Assembly: GCA_035286125.1 (NCBI GenBank)
Contig: JAYKIS010000017.1
Coordinates: 1-64,000, forward strand
Direction: 5' to 3'
DNA: 64,000 bases
Origin: VGJW01 sp035286125
Lineage (GTDB): Bacteria; Cyanobacteriota; Sericytochromatia; S15B-MN24; VGJW01
The notes beneath the pieces were generated by a model. The model did not search any database, was not told where the DNA came from, and saw only the letters and a list, made by a program, of their open reading frames with translations. The translations under genes and the position numbers were made by a program. Positions 56,155 through 64,000 of this stretch are shown one piece after another (the first letter of the stretch is position 1; every line of letters begins with the position of its first letter).

Positions 56155-56628
56155 ATGAACACGGTGACCGCCCTGGTCCTGCTGGCCTTCGGACTTTCCG
56201 GGTGCTCCGATGGCCTCCCTGTGGTCAAGGCCTCTGGCTCGCCCCGTCCGGTGGTCGTCCTTGGTCGGGACTACCCCACGATGGTGGCCGACGCAAAGTC
56301 CGGGCTGGCGTCCCTGGTTGCGGAGGCGAAGGCGCAGACCTTTGCGGATGCAGCCGAGGTCAAGGACAAGCGCCACCGATTCTTCTCGGACCTTCGGTTC
56401 CGTCATGACGACCCGGTGGTCAAGCGGTACGCAGAACTGCCGCTGAAGTCGCGCCGTGCGTTCGCGGCGCACCAGCTTGACCATGAGCAGGCCGTGCGGG
56501 CGGCCGAGATGGCACTCGGGGACGTCTTCAGTGAGGCCTACCTGTTTTTCAAGCCTTGGCAGAGGCCGCGTTTCGAGCGCCAGCGCCTGCAGGGGCCGGG
56601 TGTGACGCCCGTGCCTGCGAGGCCCTAG
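56155..56628 (+). CDS. small lipoprotein, family not recognised
   Basis: A protein of 157 residues with a signal ending LSGC (Cys17). The mature part is mostly helical, with several Lys/Arg-rich segments (EVKDKRHRFFSDLRFRHDD, FFKPWQRPRFERQRLQ). I do not recognise it. The ATG at 56155 is the only start that gives the signal sequence. It is convergent with the KamB-like gene, 28 bases away, and lies between lysine-pathway genes. Confidence 0.65.
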   Translation: MNTVTALVLLAFGLSGCSDGLPVVKASGSPRPVVVLGRDYPTMVADAKSGLASLVAEAKAQTFADAAEVKDKRHRFFSDLRFRHDDPVVKRYAELPLKSRRAFAAHQLDHEQAVRAAEMALGDVFSEAYLFFKPWQRPRFERQRLQGPGVTPVPARP

Positions 56629-56656
56629 GTCCAGGCCCCAGGTCCCGGCCGTCGGG

Positions 56657-57745
56657 TCAGGGCTGCGCCACCAGGTCATAGACCGGGACCGTCAAGCTGG
56701 CCCGCAAGGCCCTGAGCAGGTCCAGCGCATCCAGCGCCGCCACATGAGGGGCGGTCGGGTTGCACGTCACCGCAAGCAGGCGGATCGCGTTGCGGACTTC
56801 GAGCCGGTGCCCGCGGCCCGTCAGCCTGGCCAGCGTCGCGGGACGGCACACGACATGGGTCGCGTCCGGCAGGATGATGGGGACGCTGGGCAAGCGCCGG
56901 GTCAACAGGGCCTGAGCGAGGCCTTCCGAAAGGGCGCCGGGCAGATCCACGGCACACAGGTCGTCCGGCAGCCACGCAACGAAGGCTTCGGGATCCTCCA
57001 GCGCCTGTCCGGACGCATAGGGGACATGGGTTTCTGTGATGTCCAGATATCCTGACTTGTTGGCTGATGATATAAGTTGTGTCTTTGTGACTGTCAACAT
57101 GTTTGCGAGTATCGTGCTGTCGTTGACGGTCCGGGCGAGGCGCATCTCGTGCGTGTCTTCCGGCCGGGCGACGGTCTCGACTCGCCCGCCGGGCATCGGC
57201 GCGAGCCTTGCCCCCCCTGATGCCGCCATGGCGAGGCCGGTCGCCAGCAAGACGCCATCGGCGAGGTGGGGTGAAGCCGAAGCGCGGCGGTCGATGGCGC
57301 CGTCGACGAGCACACGGTGTGCCCCTGCCGCGAACAAGGCTTCGCGTGCCGTCGTCGCACCCTCGACGGTGACAGGACCCGCGATCTCGACCGCCCCGCG
57401 ACCGGTGACGCGATAGATGCCGACGGGACCAAGGCCCGTGTGGACGCCGGTGTCGGCGACGAGGGCGAGCGGGGCCGTCGCACGCCGGGCGGATGCTTCC
57501 GCGGTGGCCAGCAGGGTGCCGGCGGGTGGGCGGATGCGGGGCTTGGGCAGGTCCGTCACGGCATCAAGGTCCTCGCCGTCGCGGCCGACCGACGTCAGGC
57601 CAAGTGGACCCTGCGGGGACAGGCGCTCGATCAGCCAGTTGAGTGTCGTCGTCTTGCCGACGTTCTTGGCCGTGCCCACGATCGAGAGCGTGGCCGGACG
57701 CCCGACTTCGGCGTCGAGGGCGTGCACGAGGTCCAGGAGGCGCAT
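56657..57745 (-). CDS. kamB: probable lysine 5,6-aminomutase reactivase subunit KamB (P-loop protein)
   Basis: A protein of 362 residues with a P-loop GTAKNVGKTTTLN near residue 24 and SVGRDGEDLDAVT after it. This start resembles the KamB-type ATPases that accompany lysine 5,6-aminomutase and help replace damaged cofactor. The family call is from memory of the motif and from the neighbouring kamD and kamE; a general P-loop chaperone is the alternative. A KamC partner was not seen. In the middle (about 57030-57110) the DNA turns AT-rich with rare codons. The ATG at 57745 has no ribosome site but a close TAnnnT box. Confidence 0.55.
   Translation of the reverse strand: MRLLDLVHALDAEVGRPATLSIVGTAKNVGKTTTLNWLIERLSPQGPLGLTSVGRDGEDLDAVTDLPKPRIRPPAGTLLATAEASARRATAPLALVADTGVHTGLGPVGIYRVTGRGAVEIAGPVTVEGATTAREALFAAGAHRVLVDGAIDRRASASPHLADGVLLATGLAMAASGGARLAPMPGGRVETVARPEDTHEMRLARTVNDSTILANMLTVTKTQLISSANKSGYLDITETHVPYASGQALEDPEAFVAWLPDDLCAVDLPGALSEGLAQALLTRRLPSVPIILPDATHVVCRPATLARLTGRGHRLEVRNAIRLLAVTCNPTAPHVAALDALDLLRALRASLTVPVYDLVAQP
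57070..57098 (-). promoter_or_regulatory. promoter-like element inside the kamB-like gene
   Basis: On the minus strand TTGACA (57093-57098), a 17-base spacer and TATATC (57070-57075) form a near-consensus sigma-70 promoter within an AT-rich patch of coding sequence. It points toward the gene's 3' part. Confidence 0.4.
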
Positions 57746-57752
57746 GGGGTTC

Positions 57753-57758
57753 AGGTTA
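57753..57758 (-). promoter_or_regulatory. putative -10 (TAACCT), leaderless kamB-like transcript
   Basis: On the minus strand GTGCTAACCT ends seven bases before the ATG at 57745, and there is no ribosome site in between. Confidence 0.35.
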
Positions 57759-57959
57759 GCACGGGGTGGCCCGGCGGCAGGTCCTGAGGCCGGAGACGTC
57801 AGCGCCCTCGGGCAGACGGTTCCGGTGAGGAGGGATTACTAAAATCATGTCGGTCCTTTGCCGAGGCTTTGCCGATCATCGGGTGGTTTGGGCGACAACC
57901 TCCGCACGGTACTTTCCCCCCGAGGCGCCATCCCTTACCTCAAGCAAGGAGCACCTCGG

Positions 57960-58490
57960 GTGGGCGAACTCAAGATCGGTGGCGTGGCGATCGACGGGGT
58001 CCAGGTCCGCAAGGTCCGGTCCGGCATGCAACCGCAAGCGACGGCTGCCGCTGCCCGCGACGGGCAGGACAATGTGTTCTTTCGTCAGGACGGTGACGTG
58101 TTCGTGGCGTCGCGTCGCAGCATGGATCCTGCCAAGGTGCGTCCCGGCGCCCTGCTGGAACACCACGGCAAGCCGGCCGTCATCGAGTCGGTCGATGACC
58201 AGGTCGATACCGCGGGTCAGGGCGCGCGTTTCTGGAAGTGGGGCGCCGGTGCAGGCACGGCCTTCGGAGTCGTGATGGTGCTGGATGCGTGGACGCAACC
58301 CATCAGGAACGGCGTTGGCTGGGCGGTCGGTCTTCTGGGCGCCGGGGTGGCGGCCCCGGTCGTCGCGGCAGGTGCCGTCGGGGTCTCGGCCGCAGCGGGC
58401 GCTGGATCCGTTCGTGGAACCGGCGCCCTAGCGCTCATCCCTGGCCCAGCACGGCCAGCGCCAGATCCACCTTGCCGAGCGGGGCGCTGA
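57960..58490 (+). CDS. hypothetical protein with hydrophobic Gly/Ala segments
   Basis: A protein of 176 residues from GTG 57960, which has AGGAG eight bases upstream. The first 95 residues look soluble (VGELKIGGVAIDGVQVRKVRSG, with a beta-strand pattern); then two hydrophobic stretches (GAGTAFGVVMVLDAW and VGWAVGLLGAGVAAPVVAAGAVGVSAAAGAG) suggest membrane segments. The last 20 residues overlap the 3' end of the convergent metF-fusion gene by 56 bases. A TAAAAT box at 57840 may be its promoter. Family unknown. Confidence 0.5.
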   Translation: MGELKIGGVAIDGVQVRKVRSGMQPQATAAAARDGQDNVFFRQDGDVFVASRRSMDPAKVRPGALLEHHGKPAVIESVDDQVDTAGQGARFWKWGAGAGTAFGVVMVLDAWTQPIRNGVGWAVGLLGAGVAAPVVAAGAVGVSAAAGAGSVRGTGALALIPGPARPAPDPPCRAGR

Positions 58491-60270
58491 CCTGGACCCC
58501 TGCCAGGTGCCCCCGCACGTGGGCCAGCATCTCGCGGGCGATGGCCACGCCCTCGGCAGCGGCGCGGCCGGCGGCCTCGGCCTTGGACATGCGCCTGAGC
58601 AAGTCACGCGGGACGGACACGCCCGGGACCTCATTGGCCATGAACTCGGCGTTGCGGTGGCTGGCAAAGGGCCACAGGCCCGCCACGATCGGGATGCCGA
58701 AGGGCCTCGCCCGCTCGAGGAAGGTCTCGAATTGCCTGGGGTCGAAGACCGGCTGGGTGATGGCGAACTGGGCCCCGGCCTCGACCTTCCAGGCGAAGCG
58801 TCGCATCTCGTGGTCGAGGTCAAGCGCGGCGGGGTTGACGCCGACGCCGTAGCAGAATGCGGTCTGGCTGCCCATGGGGTGACCCCCGAGGTCCTGGCCG
58901 TGGTTCAGGTGGCGCACCATGTTGGCGAGGCCGATGGCGTCGATGTCGAAGACCGCCGTCGCCTGGGGATAGGGCCCCATCTTGGGCGGGTCGCCCGTGA
59001 CGAGCAGCAGGTTGCGGATACCGAGTGCCGCGGCACCCAGCAGGTCCGACTGCATGCCCAGCAGGTTCCGGTCGCGGCAGGTGTAGTGCACGACAGGTTC
59101 CAGGCCTTCGTGTGCGATCAGGATGCTGGCCGCGAGCGCACTCATGCGGCTCTGGGCCCGGGGGCCGTCGGGCACATTGATGGCCTCGATGCCGGCTGCG
59201 CGGGCTGCTCGGACCTGGTCCAGCCACGCCGTGGCGTCGGCGCCCTTGGGTGGAAGCAACTCGAGCGTCGCCACGAACTGTCCGGCGGCGAGGCGGGCGC
59301 CCCAGCGCGAACGTTCGGAAAGCGGCACGGGTTGCATGGCCCCGGCCTGGTCAGGCTCGGGGCGCGTGCGCGGGGTGACCCGGACGCGGCCCGAGCCGCG
59401 TGCCCTGAGCGTGTCCGCCATCAGGCGGATGTGGTCAGGCGTGGTACCGCAGCAGCCGCCGATGAGCCTGGCGCCCACCTGCTGCAGGCGCCGGGCATAA
59501 CGGGCCATGTAATCCGGACTGGAGAGGTACATCTTGCGGCCGGCGACCTCGCGGGGCATGCCGGCGTTGGGTTGCACGGACAACGGCCTCTCCGTCACCC
59601 GGGCCATGCGCTCGATGGCCTCCAGCATCGGGCCCGGACCGACGGAACAATTGAGCCCCACGACATCCGCCCCCCAGGTCTCGAGGGCCAGGGCGACGTC
59701 CTCGGGCAGGGCGCCGTAGCTGGTGCGTCCGTCCTCCTGCAGCGTCATCTGCGCGATGATGGGCAGGTCGGTCCGTGCGCGGACGGCGAGGATGGCCTGG
59801 TGCATCTCCTCGAGGTCCGAGAAGGTCTCGAGGACGAAGGCGTCGACCCCGCCGTCCAGCAGGCCATCGACGGCCTCGCCGAAGAACGCCCGGGCCTCCT
59901 CGAGCGCCGTGGGCCCATAGGGCTCCAGACGGATGCCCAGCGGACCGATGGCGCCGGCGACCCAGCGATCGTCGCCGGCGGCACGGCGGGCCAGTCCGGC
60001 CGCGACGCGGTTCAGGCGCACGACCTCGTCGCCCAGCCCGTGGGGGGCCAGGTGCGGCCGCGTGGCTCCGAAGGTGTTGGTCTCGAGGATGCGGGCGCCG
60101 GCTTCGGCGTAGGCGGCGTGGACCGATGCGACCATATCGGGGTCCTCGAGACACAGCGCGTCATAGCTGCGGTTGATGAAGACGCCCTTCTGGTAGAGCA
60201 TCGTCCCCATCGCGCCGTCGAAGAGCAGCACCTCGCCGCCGGACAGGGCCTGGGCCAGCGACTCTCTCAC
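58435..60270 (-). CDS. homocysteine S-methyltransferase / methylenetetrahydrofolate reductase fusion
   Basis: A fusion of 611 residues like B. subtilis YitJ. The N-terminal methyltransferase domain (about 1-290) has FDGAMGTMLYQKG, ETNTFGATRPHL, LNCSVGPGPM and the zinc-binding Cys pair in GGCCGTTPDH. The C-terminal MTHFR domain (about 320-611) has FVATLELLPPKGAD, LLLVTGDPPKMG and AQFAITQPVFDP. It makes methyl-THF for MetH and may itself methylate homocysteine. GTG 60270 overlaps the metH stop (GTGA). Confidence 0.9.
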   Translation of the reverse strand: MRESLAQALSGGEVLLFDGAMGTMLYQKGVFINRSYDALCLEDPDMVASVHAAYAEAGARILETNTFGATRPHLAPHGLGDEVVRLNRVAAGLARRAAGDDRWVAGAIGPLGIRLEPYGPTALEEARAFFGEAVDGLLDGGVDAFVLETFSDLEEMHQAILAVRARTDLPIIAQMTLQEDGRTSYGALPEDVALALETWGADVVGLNCSVGPGPMLEAIERMARVTERPLSVQPNAGMPREVAGRKMYLSSPDYMARYARRLQQVGARLIGGCCGTTPDHIRLMADTLRARGSGRVRVTPRTRPEPDQAGAMQPVPLSERSRWGARLAAGQFVATLELLPPKGADATAWLDQVRAARAAGIEAINVPDGPRAQSRMSALAASILIAHEGLEPVVHYTCRDRNLLGMQSDLLGAAALGIRNLLLVTGDPPKMGPYPQATAVFDIDAIGLANMVRHLNHGQDLGGHPMGSQTAFCYGVGVNPAALDLDHEMRRFAWKVEAGAQFAITQPVFDPRQFETFLERARPFGIPIVAGLWPFASHRNAEFMANEVPGVSVPRDLLRRMSKAEAAGRAAAEGVAIAREMLAHVRGHLAGVQVSAPLGKVDLALAVLGQG

Positions 60271-63200
60271 GGCGTGCCGACCGCCGCGGGACGGACCGAG
60301 AAGTACGTGGCCTCGGGATGGTGCAGGACGAGGGCGACGGTCGACTGCTCGGGAACCAGCTGGCAGGCCTCGGTCAGGGTCATGCCGGTGGCGTCGGACA
60401 CGGGCATGATGTCGAAGAGCGTGCGGTGGTCCTCGAGGTCGGGAATGGCCGGGTAGCCCCAGCTGTAGCGCTTGCCCCGGCCTTCGTCCAGGCCCCACTG
60501 GCGCCGCACGTGCCGGTGCACATGCTCGGCCAGCGCTTCGGCCATCTCGACGGCCAGGCCATGGGCGTAATAGGCCTCGGCGTAGGCATCCGCCTGCTGG
60601 AGCGCCCCGAAGCGATCGGAGGCTCCCTCGCCCACCGTCACGGCCTGGAGGGCCAGCACGTCCCGCCGGCCCGAGTCCGCCGGCTGCACGTAGTCGGCCA
60701 GCGACAGCCGCGCGCCGCCGGCCTGGCGCGGGCAGCGGAAACGGCCCAGGGGCGTCGTCGCCCGATCGTCCGCGTAGACGACGAGGTCATCGCCGTCGGC
60801 GACGCAGGCATAGTAACCGTAGATGCCCCGGGGCTGCAGCCATGGCGCGCGCAGCATGTCGGCGCGCAACCGGGCGAGTCGGGGGGCGAACTCTGCGGTG
60901 ACGAGGCGTTCCCAGTCGGTGCCCTTGGTGCCGCGGCCACCCCAGGAAAGCCGGAAGAGACTGTCGGTGTCCAGCAGGTCGAACAGGGTGTCGAGCGGGA
61001 CAGGCTCGAGGACGCGGGGGCCCCAGAAGGGAGGTGCGGGTACGGCGTCGACCGGACGGATGGCCGAACGTGCGGGCAGGAGGGTGGCCGGTGCCGGGGC
61101 CTCGCGCGGGGCTGCGGCCGCCAGGGCAGCCGCATGGGCCTCGGCGACGAGGGCGGGGCGTCGCTCGGGATCGGTCAGCCTGTCCAGCAGGGCCAGGCCC
61201 TCGAAGGCGTCCCTGGCGTAGAAGACGCCTGCGGGATAGGGCGTGCCGTCCGGCAGCAGGGCGACCCGCCGCCCGAAGGACGGGTTGATGGCCGCCCCGC
61301 CGATCAGGATCGGCAGGTCCAGCCCCTGCCGATGGGCTTCCTCGACGCACAGCGGCATCTGGCGCGACGTCGAGACCAGCAGGGCCGAGAGGCCGATGGC
61401 ATCGGCGCGGAGCTCGCGGGCGCGGTCGAGGATGGTCTGGACCGGTACCTGCTTGCCCAGGTCGTGCACGGTGTAGCCGTTGTTGGCGAGGATCACGTGG
61501 ACCAGGTTCTTGCCGATGTCATGGACGTCCCCGAAGACCGTGGCGAGGACGACGGTGCCCTTGCTTGAACCCTCGACGCGGTCGAGGTGAGGTTCGACGT
61601 GGGCGACGGCGCGTTTCATGACCTCGGCCGACTGCAGGACAAACGGCAGGATGAGTTCGCCGGCCCCGAAGCGATCGCCCACTTCCTTCATGGCAGGCAG
61701 CAGGACCTCGTTCAGGACCGTGACGGGGTCCCTGCGGGAGAGGACCTCGTCCAGCAGGGCCTCGATGCCCTCCTTGCGACGCTCGACGATCTGTCGGTGG
61801 ATGCGCTCTTCGGACGTGCGCGTGTCGTCCTCGGGGACGGTGATCTCCCCAGGGCGGTCGGGCGCCGGAGCCTGGTCGAACCAAGCGATCAGCCGCGGCA
61901 GGGCATCGTCCGTGCGGGCAAGAACCAGGTCCTCGGCCAGGGCCAGCACGTCCGCAGGAATCTCGTGCAGGGGCAGGACATGGTCGGGGTGGACGATGGC
62001 GAGGTCGAGGCCGGCCCGGACGGCGTGGTGCAGGAACACCGCGTTCACCACCTTGCGGGCTTCGGCGCCCAGCCCGAAGGACACGTTGGAGACCCCCAGG
62101 ATCGTGCGGACGCCGGGCAGGTCCTGCTTGACCCGGCGGATGCCCTCGAGCGTTTCCAGTGCGGACTGGGCGTATTCGGGGTCACCCGTCGCGAGCGTGA
62201 AGGTCAGCGTGTCGACGATGAGGGCGTCCGGGGCGAGGCCGTGCTCGCCTGTGCAAAGGTCGTGGATGCGACGGGCCACCGCACGCTTGCGCTCGGCCGT
62301 GCGGGCCATGCCCTCCTCGTCGATGGTGAGGGCGACGACCGCCGCGCCGTGCTCGCGGACGAAGGGCAGCACCGTGTCGATGCGCGTCCGGCCGTTCTCG
62401 AGATGGATCGAGTTCACGATCGCGCGCCCTGGACACGCGCGCAGCGCTTCATGCAGGACGGCCGGTTCCGTCGAGACGATCATGAGGGGCGCCTCGACCC
62501 CCCGGGACAGCGCGCCCACGACCCGGCCCATGGTTGCGGCCTCGTCGGCACGCTCCGTCAGGGCCACGCAGACGTCCAGCACATGGGCACCCGCCGCGAC
62601 CTGCTGGCGTGCGACCTGCACCAGGCCGTCGTCGTCGCCGTCGAGCACCAGTTGCTTGACCTTGCGGCTGCCCTGGGTGTTCAGGCGCTCGCCCACGATC
62701 AGGGGGGCCGGCTCCTGATCGAGGGCGACGGACCCCATGGCGCTCGCCACGTGGGCAGGCGTCGCAAGGGGGCGTGGCTGCGGCCGCAGGTCCGCCACCG
62801 CCTGAGCCAGGGCCCGGATATGGGCGGGCGTGGTGCCGCAGCAACCTCCGACCGCTCCCACGCCGTAGCGTGCGACGTACTCGGCCAGGATCCGGGCCAT
62901 GGGCTCGGGTTCGAGGGGATAGACGGCCTTGCCGTCGATGTTCAGCGGCAGGCCCGCATTGGGCAGGATGCTGATGGGGCGGGTGGACCGCTCCGAGAGC
63001 GTGGCGATGGGCCCGCGCATGGCGTCGGGCCCCGTCGCGCAGTTCAGGCCGACGACATCGACGGGCAGGGCCTCGAGGATGGCGATCGCAGCCCCGATGT
63101 CGGTCCCCAGCAGCATGCGCCCCGTGGTGTCGAGCGTGACCTGCACTTGCAGGGGCAGGGTGCAGCCCAGGTCGTGAAAGGCCCGCCGGATGCCCGCGAC

Positions 63201-63749
63201 GGCCGCGCGCACCTCGAGGATGTCCTGGGCCGTCTCGACCAGCAGCAGGTCGCAGCCTCCCTCGACGAGGGCCACGGCCTGCTCGCGGTAGGTCTCGGCC
63301 AGCTCCTCGAAGCCCACGGCGCCCAGTACCGGGTCGCCCGAGGACGGCAACATGCCCGTGGGGCCAATCGATCCCGCGACGAAGCGGGGGCGCTCGGGGG
63401 TCGCGAAGGCATCGGCTTCCGCGCGGGCGAGGCGCGCGGCCGTGACGTTGAGTTCGTGCGTCCGGTCGCCCAGATCCCACTCGTCGAGCTTGCGGCGGTT
63501 CCCCCCGAAGGTATTGGTCTCGACGACGTCGGCGCCGGCCTCGAGGTAGGCGCGGTGGACGCCGCGGATGACGTCGGGACGGCTGGAGACGAGGATTTCG
63601 GGACAGCCGGCGCGGCCCACGTAGTCCTCGGCCGTCAGCTCGAGGGGCTGCAGCATCGTGCCCATTCCCCCGTCGAAGACGAGGATGCGCTGGGCGAGGG
63701 CGGCGAGGTAGCGGTGCATCGGGGCCACTGGGGCCGGCTTTCCTGTCAT
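60267..63749 (-). CDS. metH: methionine synthase, cobalamin-dependent
   Basis: MetH of 1160 residues with all four modules: homocysteine domain (about 1-330; ETNTFGGNRRKL, GGCCGTTPAHI with zinc Cys), pterin domain (about 350-630; GERLNTQGSRKVKQLV), B12 domain (about 650-890; GDVHDIGKNLV near 740, with the His ligand) and reactivation domain (about 930-1150; RYSWGYPAIPD, which keeps the Arg and Gly-Tyr but lacks the usual Cys after Pro-Ala). It transfers the methyl group of methyl-THF to homocysteine. ATG 63749 is the first ATG after the promoter-like TACAAT; a start at MHRYLA is possible. Confidence 0.96.
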   Translation of the reverse strand: MTGKPAPVAPMHRYLAALAQRILVFDGGMGTMLQPLELTAEDYVGRAGCPEILVSSRPDVIRGVHRAYLEAGADVVETNTFGGNRRKLDEWDLGDRTHELNVTAARLARAEADAFATPERPRFVAGSIGPTGMLPSSGDPVLGAVGFEELAETYREQAVALVEGGCDLLLVETAQDILEVRAAVAGIRRAFHDLGCTLPLQVQVTLDTTGRMLLGTDIGAAIAILEALPVDVVGLNCATGPDAMRGPIATLSERSTRPISILPNAGLPLNIDGKAVYPLEPEPMARILAEYVARYGVGAVGGCCGTTPAHIRALAQAVADLRPQPRPLATPAHVASAMGSVALDQEPAPLIVGERLNTQGSRKVKQLVLDGDDDGLVQVARQQVAAGAHVLDVCVALTERADEAATMGRVVGALSRGVEAPLMIVSTEPAVLHEALRACPGRAIVNSIHLENGRTRIDTVLPFVREHGAAVVALTIDEEGMARTAERKRAVARRIHDLCTGEHGLAPDALIVDTLTFTLATGDPEYAQSALETLEGIRRVKQDLPGVRTILGVSNVSFGLGAEARKVVNAVFLHHAVRAGLDLAIVHPDHVLPLHEIPADVLALAEDLVLARTDDALPRLIAWFDQAPAPDRPGEITVPEDDTRTSEERIHRQIVERRKEGIEALLDEVLSRRDPVTVLNEVLLPAMKEVGDRFGAGELILPFVLQSAEVMKRAVAHVEPHLDRVEGSSKGTVVLATVFGDVHDIGKNLVHVILANNGYTVHDLGKQVPVQTILDRARELRADAIGLSALLVSTSRQMPLCVEEAHRQGLDLPILIGGAAINPSFGRRVALLPDGTPYPAGVFYARDAFEGLALLDRLTDPERRPALVAEAHAAALAAAAPREAPAPATLLPARSAIRPVDAVPAPPFWGPRVLEPVPLDTLFDLLDTDSLFRLSWGGRGTKGTDWERLVTAEFAPRLARLRADMLRAPWLQPRGIYGYYACVADGDDLVVYADDRATTPLGRFRCPRQAGGARLSLADYVQPADSGRRDVLALQAVTVGEGASDRFGALQQADAYAEAYYAHGLAVEMAEALAEHVHRHVRRQWGLDEGRGKRYSWGYPAIPDLEDHRTLFDIMPVSDATGMTLTEACQLVPEQSTVALVLHHPEATYFSVRPAAVGTP

Positions 63750-64000
63750 GACGCGCCCGTGTGGGCCTGGATGTGGCGTCGAGCCGACGGGGTCGGCCTG
63801 TCGCGCATTGTAGCCCAATCCGGGAGCGCTGCATGGCAGCAAGCTCCGGCGGTTGCTCCGGAGGGGAGGGACACGAATGCCTTGGAGGGTGTCTTGGGGG
63901 CGTCCTCCAGGGCGTGTTCGTGCGGGATAACCCGTCGTTAAGCGTTAAGAAGTTATGAGCGGGCCCCCTGGGTCGGACGACCATGGAGGGATGCGCGTCC
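63750..64000. other. upstream region of metH, no gene seen
   Basis: It contains the metH promoter-like element and a tandem CGTTAAG repeat (63936-63949). I found no cobalamin or SAM riboswitch consensus, and no coding potential with support on either strand. Confidence 0.5.
63807..63812 (-). promoter_or_regulatory. putative metH -10 (TACAAT)
   Basis: On the minus strand GGGCTACAAT (five of six to consensus) lies 57 bases before the ATG at 63749. Confidence 0.45.

Noticed and set aside
61587..63941. Plus-strand open frame of 784 codons
   Set aside because: Antisense of metH; composition is the mirror of the MetH frame and no domain is visible.
63750..64000. Cobalamin or SAM riboswitch upstream of metH
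   Set aside because: No B12-box or SAM-I core consensus found by reading the strand; only a small hairpin and a promoter-like box are present.

Overview
The window is a dense, very GC-rich bacterial chromosome segment carrying 54 protein genes. I saw no tRNA, rRNA, CRISPR array, insertion sequence or phage gene. Neighbouring genes often overlap by four bases (ATGA or GTGA), and GTG and TTG starts are common. The run pepP-efp-accB-accC-nusB-ftsY, the efp/accB adjacency and the long NusB recall Cyanobacteriota, but there is no photosynthesis gene. Anaerobic lysine and propionate chemistry is present, together with many surface lipoproteins. My best guess is a non-photosynthetic relative of the cyanobacteria (Sericytochromatia/Tanganyikabacteria-like). 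This is an inference from gene order, not a proof.

Layout. 1-8.2 kb: a metallo-beta-lactamase-fold hydrolase cut by the left edge, a cyclic-nucleotide-binding protein, a periplasmic phospholipase D-like protein, then the housekeeping cluster ftsY, nusB, accC, accB, efp and pepP. 8.2-16.4 kb: a minus-strand set of seven genes, six of them probable lipoproteins (two Kelch propellers, a subtilisin-like protease, two NHL propellers and a small proline-rich protein), plus a TPR membrane protein. 16.5-24 kb: apt, bifunctional rel, the rdgB-type pyrophosphatase, a NYN-like protein, an FUSC-like membrane protein and an M20 amidohydrolase. 24-31.6 kb: a cytoplasmic-looking VWD protein, then pccA-mcmA-mce-sucC-sucD, which would link propionyl-CoA to succinate. 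31.7-35 kb: corA, a P1 peptidase and a DUF839 (PhoX-like) protein in a tight operon. 35-40.4 kb: a lipoprotein and a GldF/GldG-like ABC operon with a DUF4340 protein. 40.6-41.6 kb: a membrane J-domain-like protein.

41.6-57.7 kb holds a lysine fermentation island: kce, kdd, kal, kamE, kamD and a probable kamB reactivase gene. It is joined to the beta subunit and a putative epsilon subunit of an acyl-CoA carboxylase. The biotin-bearing partner (pccA) lies 14 kb away beside the mutase. The island is split by a plus-strand export module (ABC/HlyD/TolC) whose ABC nucleotide-binding domain has lost every catalytic motif, and by two tandem proteins of unrecognised family that share a papain-like Gln-Cys-His-Asp pattern. 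These two are the best candidates for something undescribed. 58-63.7 kb ends with a homocysteine methyltransferase/MTHFR fusion gene overlapping metH.

Together the genes suggest a heterotroph that ferments lysine, interconverts propionate and succinate through B12 enzymes, makes methionine with B12-dependent MetH, and puts much of its coding into surface propellers. No gene-free stretch exceeds 300 bases. The longest are 40369-40600, 55937-56154 and the right edge after 63749. A recurrent -10-like element (TAnnnT, usually after G or GC) precedes many genes, in a few cases so close to the start codon that a leaderless transcript is likely.
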